From Bacteroidales bacterium (GTDB lineage Bacteria > Bacteroidota > Bacteroidia > Bacteroidales > Bacteroidaceae), in assembly GCA_012517855.1 (NCBI GenBank), contig JAAYUD010000027.1, forward strand, positions 1-35,019: a DNA stretch of 35,019 nucleotides, given 5' to 3'. Each line of letters starts with the position of its first letter. Position 1 is the first letter of the stretch. The notes beneath the pieces were generated by a model, which saw only the letters and a list, made by a program, of their open reading frames with translations, had not been told where the DNA came from and made no database searches. A program made the translations under genes and the position numbers. Positions 17,106 to 23,310 of this stretch are shown piece by piece.

Positions 17106-17151
17106 TGACATGTACTGAATAAGTTGACACAAACTTATTCAGTACATGTCA
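17106..17151. repeat. 20-bp perfect inverted repeat with 6-nt loop
   Basis: The arm TGACATGTACTGAATAAGTT (17106-17125) is the exact inverse complement of 17132-17151, with GACACA between. No T-run follows, so it does not look like a terminator. Part of the arm plus loop (AAGTTGACAC) resembles insertion-sequence ends, so two such ends may have met head to head. Confidence 0.7.
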
Positions 17152-17631
17152 TTCCAAGACCATGAAATCATCTGCATTTCAACCTTTGCCACCTCCGTAT
17201 GACACCATACGCCACTATGCCACAGCATGTTAATGACACACCGTATACAACGCCAGCGAAAAAAGGTCCGAAAATCGGCCCTAGAGTATACTGTAGATTC
17301 CTTATTTTCAGCGGACCTCTACTTAGAACAAGTCTAAACGATGCCTTACAGATAGCTAGGGAACTGTTTTACACATAAACGAGTGTTCCATCCATTAAGT
17401 TTCTCATGTCACTAAATTTCCTGGGGCTTTGCTGATGAATTCGAGACGTGCATCCTCATTGACACAAGATTGCGTTGATCTAAAGTCGTGATGTGAATAC
17501 TGTTTTTCAGAACGTTTTGGAAGGTGAATATAGGAAGCGATACTGATACTATTTTAACCATATCGAAGAGGTACTCCTCGATATACAAAATCGAGCTTAT
17601 GTCCTCAAAAAATGATAAGGACGAAAATAAA

Positions 17632-17693
17632 AATTCATAAGGACGAAACTGAAAGTTTATACTTACAAACTTTTATTTTCGTCCTTATGAATT
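17632..17693. repeat. 17 + 7 bp inverted repeat containing ATAAGGACGAAA, with an extra direct copy upstream
   Basis: AATTCATAAGGACGAAA (17632-17648) is the exact inverse complement of 17677-17693. After a 3x3 internal loop, AAAGTTT (17652-17658) pairs with AAACTTT (17667-17673) around an 8-nt loop. A third copy of the core ATAAGGACGAAA lies at 17615-17626 in direct orientation. A further 9-bp inverted repeat (17702-17710 with 17727-17735) follows at once. Confidence 0.7.
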
Positions 17694-17826
17694 TCTGTCT
17701 GGGTATCAATATATTGCACGTGGTACATTGATACCTCGTCCTAATCTGGTTTACACTCGATCAGTGGAATGAATTCGAAAATAGTGCTCTACAGGGCCTT
17801 AACTCTTAGATTCGGATAAGAAAGTA

Positions 17827-18121
17827 TCAGAATGTTGGTGGATGTTCACCTTGAAATACATTCCGAAAAACGTATTTCACGTAACATATTGCATCACAGT
17901 CCGTTTCTATGTCAATGGGGTGTGCCATCCAACTATCTGCATAGACCAAAACGACACCTACATGACTATTTACACATCCTTTTTTAGGCAAAAATAACGA
18001 TTTCACATTCTGCCATTGTACCTCATCAATATAAATTCATTCTCTTTTTCAGTTCCAAGTACCCGAATGCCTCTAACTTAATCACCTCACTTTTCCGATA
18101 ATATTGATATGATAAAAAGTC
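17827..18121 (-). pseudogene. Gene remnant on the minus strand (unrecognised)
   Basis: Reading the minus strand, a start-less frame (RKSEVIKLEAFGYLELKK and onward) runs to a stop at its join with a second frame. The second continues as YIDEVQWQN, LFLPKKG, HVGVVLVYADSW and so on to a TGA at 17827-17829. The two pieces would join into one protein-like sequence of about 95 residues by a one-base shift near 18030. I do not recognise the family. It may be a dead gene; chance is not excluded because another frame is also open here on the plus strand. Confidence 0.25.
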
Positions 18122-18153
18122 CTAAATATCGTCATTTTTTTAAACTAAAAGAG

Positions 18154-18161
18154 TATATTTG
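18154..18161 (+). promoter_or_regulatory. Bacteroides-type -7 element (TATATTTG) for the TPR regulator
   Basis: TATATTTG fits TAnnTTTG and lies 27 bp before the ATG chosen for the next gene. No TTTG -33 element is present at the usual distance. Its position argues against the in-frame TTG at 18159 as the translation start. Confidence 0.45.
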
Positions 18162-18188
18162 TGGAACAAAAACGTGGAACTTATTCGA

Positions 18189-19877
18189 ATGCGGAAAAAC
18201 GCCATATATATTCTGATATTGTCTCTTGTGTTGTTCGGCTGTCACCAGAAACCTTTACATCCCACACTGCAGAAAGCGGAAAAGTTGATGCACTGGCGGC
18301 CGGATAGTGCATTAGCTATACTGGGGCATTATACAACCCGCAGTTTTTCCGATTCGGCAGATATTGCCGCTTATACGCTATTGCGAACTCAAGCGGACGA
18401 TAAAAACTACATTGACCATACTTCCGATTCACTTATAAAAATCGCCGTCCGTTATTACGACCGCCACGGCTCAAAGCTACAGCAAGCCCAAGCACATTAT
18501 TATTGGGGTAGAACCTTTCAGGACAGAGGGGACGATGTACATACGGCAGAACAATTTCTTGTGGCTTCTCCTTTAGCCGAAAGAGAAAAGGATATCACGT
18601 TACAATGTAAAGTTAAAAATAATCTTGCTTACCTCTTTTGGAGTAATAATATGTATCCAGAAGCCGATTCAATATTTAAGCAACTTATACATATCGAAAC
18701 ACGCTTGCATGATATAGAAGGAGTCGCCATCTGTTATAACATGCTTGGAAACATTGCTATGGAAAATGGAAAACAATTCATAAAGGCAGAAAAATATGAA
18801 AGGGAAGCATTAAAAATCACGACATCTTATAACTATATCGAAATAAAAAGGAGTGTTTTATCCTCTTTGTCTGTACTTTTTAGATATGCTCATAAACCCC
18901 TACTAAGTATTGCATATGCGAAAAAAGGTATTAGTATCTCACCAGATAGCTTGTGTGATGGATATTTTTATAATATAGGGGCGTCATTTGCAGAAATTGG
19001 GAAAACAGATTCAGCATCTATTTATCTACACAAAAGCTTATCAATCCCTTATTGTACTACAAAAAAAGCAGCTTTTCTTGAACTTCGCGAAATATCCCGA
19101 AAATTGGGCGATGCTAAAACAGCTTTATATTATAATGACAAATACGAAAATTGTAAAAGTCTTGAAGAAAACAGCCGTAATACTATAAAAGTCATAAGAA
19201 CTATTGAAAGCATACTTTTTAAACAATTACAAGCCACGTATAAGGAACAAAGCAGATCTTCTGAAATTATTGCTTCAATAATTCTTCTCTGTTTTTCTCT
19301 GTTTAGTATAGGGCTCTTAGTTAATAAAAAAAAGAAAGAAGAAGCTATAAACAAAAATGAAAGACTACCAGAGAATTTATGTGAAAGAGAAATAGAAGGA
19401 TATATCAAACAAATCATTTCTAATGGTAAGAAAGAAATAGAAACACTTAATGAAAAACTAATTGTTAAACAAGATATTATCCAAAATTTACAAAAATCAT
19501 TGGAGCAACAAGAAGTCAAAGCATATTCTAATCTCTTTGTTGAGTTTCAGGATTTAAGCACTTATAACAAGAATCATCCAGGAGAGGAAAAATATTTGAA
19601 CGAAAAGAATTGGCAAGAAATAGAGGCTTGCATAGATAAGATTTCACCAAATTTTGGAGAAAAACTTCAAGCCAAATACATGAACCTTTCGGAAGAAGAT
19701 ATACAATTCTGTTATTTGGTGCGATTAAAACTAAAATATTCAGACATAGAATTTATCATAAATAAATCGAGACCTGCTGTATATAAAAGAAAAGATAGCA
19801 TACTCTCTCGGATGAATCGTAAAGGCGAACACCTCATTGATATACTTATTGATATCAGTCAGCAAACCATAAAATAG
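18189..19877 (+). CDS. Membrane-anchored TPR regulator with C-terminal HTH (lipoprotein signal)
   Basis: A 562-residue protein of a type common in Bacteroidetes. It begins with a lipoprotein signal ending in LVLFGC. TPR-like helical repeats fill about residues 30-340 (ADSIFKQLIHIE, ICYNMLGNIAMENG, KAEKYEREAL). A transmembrane segment follows (IIASIILLCFSLFSIGLLV, about 359-378), then a coiled coil (about 400-450), and finally a LuxR-like helix-turn-helix (EEDIQFCYLVRLKLKYSDIEFII, then RPAVYKRKDSIL; about 500-545). Such proteins probably sense something in the periplasm and control neighbouring genes. I chose ATG 18189 over TTG 18159 because of the -7 box at 18154. It is co-directional with the cytolysin-like locus 140 bp downstream and is a likely local regulator; this is inferred. 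Confidence 0.8.
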   Translation: MRKNAIYILILSLVLFGCHQKPLHPTLQKAEKLMHWRPDSALAILGHYTTRSFSDSADIAAYTLLRTQADDKNYIDHTSDSLIKIAVRYYDRHGSKLQQAQAHYYWGRTFQDRGDDVHTAEQFLVASPLAEREKDITLQCKVKNNLAYLFWSNNMYPEADSIFKQLIHIETRLHDIEGVAICYNMLGNIAMENGKQFIKAEKYEREALKITTSYNYIEIKRSVLSSLSVLFRYAHKPLLSIAYAKKGISISPDSLCDGYFYNIGASFAEIGKTDSASIYLHKSLSIPYCTTKKAAFLELREISRKLGDAKTALYYNDKYENCKSLEENSRNTIKVIRTIESILFKQLQATYKEQSRSSEIIASIILLCFSLFSIGLLVNKKKKEEAINKNERLPENLCEREIEGYIKQIISNGKKEIETLNEKLIVKQDIIQNLQKSLEQQEVKAYSNLFVEFQDLSTYNKNHPGEEKYLNEKNWQEIEACIDKISPNFGEKLQAKYMNLSEEDIQFCYLVRLKLKYSDIEFIINKSRPAVYKRKDSILSRMNRKGEHLIDILIDISQQTIK

Positions 19878-19880
19878 AAG

Positions 19881-19940
19881 TATGCTAACATTCTTTAAAA
19901 CAAAGTAGACAATTTTTCTACCTTAGCATAGTCTATTTTT
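19881..19940 (+). terminator. Possible terminator after the TPR regulator
   Basis: TATGCTAA (19881-19888) pairs with TTAGCATA (19923-19930), and inside it GTAGA (19905-19909) with TCTAC (19917-19921). A T5 run follows at 19936-19940. The large internal loop makes it a weak candidate. Confidence 0.4.
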
Positions 19941-20017
19941 GTATTAAATATATAGCAATGATGATTAATTATTTTGTGGACTTTTAAATATATTATGTTA
20001 TTATAAAAGAAAAAAGA

Positions 20018-20602
20018 ATGGAAAAAATTAAAGAACCAAGACCTTTTTATGGCGGTCTATTTGTAGAACTTGTGTTGTTTTTTCTGTTGAATGTTTTGTT
20101 ATTAACTTCTTGCTCTAAAGATAATAAGGAAGAGCCGGCCGTCAATAAAACGAACTATCAAATGAAAACATCACAACCCATAGAGTTTAAGTACTATGAA
20201 GCTAGTAAGGGAAATAGTACAGTGCTGTCATATACTAATGTGGAGTCTTATTTTGGCAAACGAGTAGAATTGGGTGTTCCTTTGTCGTTACAGTTTGAAG
20301 ACGATAAAATCGTAATCAATAAAGCTTATGGCCTTAAAGAAACCTATAAGGTAAAGTGGGCAGACAATACACTTTTGCTCTATGATGAGAAGACCGATAA
20401 ATGGATTGAATTTGCAACAAAGTCAACGGATGGCAAAATAATACTTTATATGGAATTCTATAGGCAAGAAGAGAATACTACTAGCCGGCAATTAGTCTCA
20501 TTGGGACAAGGATATAACTTATCCCTACTTGATGGACTATTGAATGCTATGAATAACACCTCTAAGGTTGTATGGCTGAAGATGGCTTATACTTTTGAGT
20601 AA
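20018..20602 (+). CDS. Hypothetical lipoprotein upstream of the cytolysin-like gene
   Basis: I do not recognise the family. The 194-residue product has an unusually long N-region (MEKIKEPRPFYGG), a hydrophobic core, and a lipobox LLTSC, so the mature protein would be lipidated at about Cys32. The rest is beta-rich with alternating polar and hydrophobic residues (VPLSLQFEDDKIVIN, KWADNTLLLYDEKTDKW, GKIILYMEFYRQ), suggesting a small lipocalin-like barrel or sandwich. It lies only 37 bp before the cytolysin-like gene, so the two are probably cotranscribed. Partner, chaperone or immunity roles are conceivable but only inferred. Confidence 0.75.
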   Translation: MEKIKEPRPFYGGLFVELVLFFLLNVLLLTSCSKDNKEEPAVNKTNYQMKTSQPIEFKYYEASKGNSTVLSYTNVESYFGKRVELGVPLSLQFEDDKIVINKAYGLKETYKVKWADNTLLLYDEKTDKWIEFATKSTDGKIILYMEFYRQEENTTSRQLVSLGQGYNLSLLDGLLNAMNNTSKVVWLKMAYTFE

Positions 20603-20639
20603 TTAAAATCAGTACTTTAATGTTTAATCGTTTTATTTT

Positions 20640-21476
20640 ATGAAAACAAAAATATTTACTACAGCTATAGTATTAATAATGTATATATCGGGATGGGCTA
20701 ACAATGAAAATGTACAATCTTCCTTTAAGTTTATTCCAAAAGTACCTTCGGAGATCTTTATTGGTAGAATTATTGATGCTACGACACTCAATAAAGAACA
20801 ATACCAATATATGACCACCCCATTTGAGAGTGTTACTATCAGCTTTTCTAATAACGCCAAGTCTGTTAGTATCAAGCCTACTCGGGAAGCAATGATGGCA
20901 GCGGTTAAAGCTGCTTTCAAAGCTCCAACAAATATAGACCTTGGAATGTCTATGCGTACTCTTAATTCTTATGACGAACTACAAACATTGTTCGGACAAA
21001 ATTTGTCGGTAGCTAAACTCCTGGGAAAAGCTGAAGATTGGCATAAAACCCATCAAACACTTGCGCTGTTTGATTTTACTCAAGTCTTTCTTACTCTCTC
21101 CATGGATATGCCTGATAGCCCATCAAGAGAAGCTGCTGACAACCATATATACGTTAACTCTATCAGTTTTGGACGTCATATTATAGCATTGGTAGAATCT
21201 GATTTTGCGGAAGCTGATGTGAAGTCTGCTATTAGTGCTGCACTTGGGGCTGAGACAAAAGCTGTCGATGTGAAAACTGCGGCCGTGCTTGCCAATTCTA
21301 TCATCCATATTGTAAATGTGAGTGATGCAAAAGAACTCAGTGTTGACCCAATAAATCCCTTTACTACTGTAGCAGCATATCTCAAGGCTATACCTACCAT
21401 TGATAACTTTGGTCAAGTAGTTACTTTCTCTGCGGTTTATCTCAAAGACAACTCGATGTTTGTCAATGAATATTAG
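20640..21476 (+). CDS. Secreted cholesterol-dependent-cytolysin-like (CDCL) protein lacking domain 4
   Basis: A 278-residue protein with a Sec signal peptide (cleavage near GWA-NN) and no lipobox. From memory, its order of motifs follows thiol-activated cytolysins such as pneumolysin. EIFIGRIID matches the YPGALL region, SVTISFSN the membrane-inserting fold's MTYSIDLPG, ELQTLFGQN the QLKVKFGSD, LFDFTQVFLTLSMDMPDSP the KQIYYTVSVDAVKNPGD, and YVNSISFGRHIIALVES the YISSVAYGRQVYLKLET. Finally FSAVYLKDNSMFVNEY matches the SYTTSFLRDN segment. The protein stops there, so the cholesterol-binding C-terminal domain is absent. The Gly-Gly of the ILGGD strand is replaced (HIVNVSD). Such short CDCL proteins are known in Bacteroidetes, some as half of two-component pore formers. 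The homology is my recognition, not a search result. A +1 shift at 21474 would add 23 residues. Confidence 0.75.
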   Translation: MKTKIFTTAIVLIMYISGWANNENVQSSFKFIPKVPSEIFIGRIIDATTLNKEQYQYMTTPFESVTISFSNNAKSVSIKPTREAMMAAVKAAFKAPTNIDLGMSMRTLNSYDELQTLFGQNLSVAKLLGKAEDWHKTHQTLALFDFTQVFLTLSMDMPDSPSREAADNHIYVNSISFGRHIIALVESDFAEADVKSAISAALGAETKAVDVKTAAVLANSIIHIVNVSDAKELSVDPINPFTTVAAYLKAIPTIDNFGQVVTFSAVYLKDNSMFVNEY

Positions 21477-21566
21477 ATTCCAGTTGAAAGACTCAGAGAA
21501 ATGTGTGTCTTCTCTCAAGAAGGATGGCAATATCGGGCATCAGTGAAGTCGCTAAGAAGAAAGATT

Positions 21567-21585
21567 TATACAATATTATTGTATA
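21567..21585. repeat. AT-rich palindrome upstream of the broken beta-barrel gene
   Basis: TATACAATA (21567-21575) and TATTGTATA (21577-21585) are exact inverse complements around a single T. It lies 30 bp before the ATG at 21616 and could be an operator. Confidence 0.5.
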
Positions 21586-21615
21586 GACATAGACGAATGA
21601 CAAAATTATAGTAAT

Positions 21616-22927
21616 ATGAGAATACTCTATCTGACAATAGTCGCATTGTGTATGACGTCCTATTGTGCAAGCGCGCAGGAAACGGAAAAGACAAACAAAA
21701 AGACACAGTCATCACACTCAAAGAAGTTGTTGTAAAGGCAAATAAAAGGCTGATCAAATATGAAGCAGGGCAATATACCGTAGACGCGACCTTGCTGCGA
21801 AAGGGGAAAATAAATTTGGTAGACTTACTGAGCAGCGTACCCGGAATAATTGTGACGGATAAGGATATTAAAATTCTGGGAAGAAACGATCTCAAAGTGA
21901 TGTTCAACGGACGCATCAAGAAAATTCCGAAAGACGAACTCATAGGTATGCTAAAATCGTACGAAGCGTCAAACGTGAAGAAGATAGAGGTGATAAAAGA
22001 CCCCGGAGCGAAATATGATGCGGAGGGCAACTATGGGATACTGAATATCATCACTGAAAAGAAAGACAATTATATCGGAGGGGAGCTGTCCGATGAGGAC
22101 GATTCTTCCCCAACGTACATCTGACTTACAGCTTAGAAGGCGGTTCTTCTTTCGATTTAGGAATAAACAGCGGTACCACACGCCCCAATATAAAAACGGT
22201 TAATCCATTTATCTTCTATATAAGTCCCTATTCCACCTCGAAAGGCAATCCCGAGATCGAACCTTCGCATTATATCAACCTGCGATTGACTAACGATTTT
22301 GTGTTCAGGGGAGGTGAATTCTCTACAGAACTTACTTACGCCAAAGAATACAAATGCATTGCGCAGGTTGAACAGATGGATGCCCAAAAAGGGATCTCGG
22401 CTGAGCAATGGAAAAATGCCTACAATGAAGAAGTATGGTGCTGTGATCTCAATCTTTATTACAGTCAGTTGAGTTGGCTGAAAATAACGGGTATCGGAGA
22501 ATTGGCATATACTAAAAGCTCATCAAACAGCATATACAGTCTGCAAAGCGAGAAATCCTTTATACCCTTCTTGTATGGCTACTTCAATTTTATATTCGAC
22601 AAGCAGAGCAATCTTACAGGCTATATTACGGCCAATGTCAGTGGTAGGAAAAAGGATGTTACGGGCACTTTGAACCGTACGTACGACGCCGGTTGTGGTC
22701 TTGCCTATTCTTGTATGAAGAATCGTCTGACTCTTAAATTAGGTGTCATGCATCTTTTTGCAAGCAAGATACGTGGAACGGGATATTCAAATAATGGGAT
22801 GAGTATGACATTCAAAAACAACTACGCTCCCATGACCATATCATTCGGCGCGTCCTTCAACTTTGGAAAAGACATCAAAACCAAATCAAGGCAGCATAGC
22901 AACCGTGATATAGAAAATCGCTTCTGA
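21616..22927 (+). pseudogene. Broken outer-membrane beta-barrel (TonB-receptor-like) gene: frameshift plus internal deletion
   Basis: The signal peptide (MRILYLTIVALCMTSYCASAQ) begins at ATG 21616. That frame stops about 40 codons on, while the plug domain continues in another frame: VITLKEVVVKANKR, then VKKIEVIKDPGAKYDAEGNYG. The shift lies in the A-rich run near 21690-21710. The plug frame ends at 22122-22124. A third frame, from about 22100, gives a late barrel region (FFPNVHLTYSLEGG, TVNPFIFYISPY, GNPEIEPS) up to the stop at 22927. About 400 codons of barrel expected between plug and FFPNVHL are missing, so an internal deletion near 22080-22100 is likely. It is a degraded paralogue of the intact gene at 23311. 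Confidence 0.8.
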
Positions 22928-23310
22928 TACAATGTATAATATTTTATAACAGTAGAACACTGTCGTATTCTTATCAGCATGAATCAATACAATATGACAT
23001 TGTCTGTCTGTTGGTGCTTTGTTAGGATTTATATGTGGATATTACTTGGTACGACTATCTATGGCCCATTTTGATATAAAAATGATGGATGATATACTAC
23101 AACGAATTAATGATTATTTGAGATATCAGAATCTCTTGGTGCGCAGCCTAGAAAAGTTTCTTTTTGTTAAATATGTAATGCGAATTGCAACAATTTAGAT
23201 AAAGGTAGCGTCTAACAAATAAAATAAACATCTTCTTGTTCTTTATTATTGAAAAGAAGAGAGTGTGATAAAATAATATTCAAATTATTTACGAACAAAC
23301 TAATTTTATT
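22928..23310. other. Intergenic stretch between the two beta-barrel genes
   Basis: No convincing gene is seen. Two very short frames are open on the plus strand: 22979-23074 (31 codons, hydrophobic) and 23082-23198 (38 codons, MMDDILQRINDYLRYQ and a basic-hydrophobic tail). The string AAGGTAGCGT (23202-23211) has an inverted copy, ACGCTACCTT, at 25999-26008 on the far side of the beta-barrel gene. A promoter for the next gene was not recognised. Confidence 0.4.

Larger units (their letters stand above)
16212..18153. other. Gene-poor, decayed 2-kb stretch after infB
   Basis: No gene of normal size is open here on either strand. The stretch holds two possible tiny membrane-protein genes, one MITE-like inverted-repeat pair, three long inverted repeats and start-less coding-like fragments on the minus strand (all listed separately). 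It looks like accumulated remnants of insertion elements and dead genes. Confidence 0.6.

Noticed and set aside
17407..17675. Start-less minus-strand frame (about 88 codons) in the decayed region
   Set aside because: It runs through the perfect 17-bp hairpin and its translation is low in information; likely chance in AT-rich DNA.
17610..17700. CRISPR array suggested by repeated ATAAGGACGAAA
   Set aside because: Only three copies, one inverted, with irregular spacing and no cas genes.
18159..18189. TTG 18159 as the start of the TPR regulator
   Set aside because: It overlaps the proposed -7 promoter box, and ATG 18189 gives a proper lipoprotein signal.
21123..21530. 135-codon minus-strand open frame over the CDC-like gene
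   Set aside because: The plus-strand frame has a signal peptide and recognisable cytolysin motifs; the minus frame shows none.
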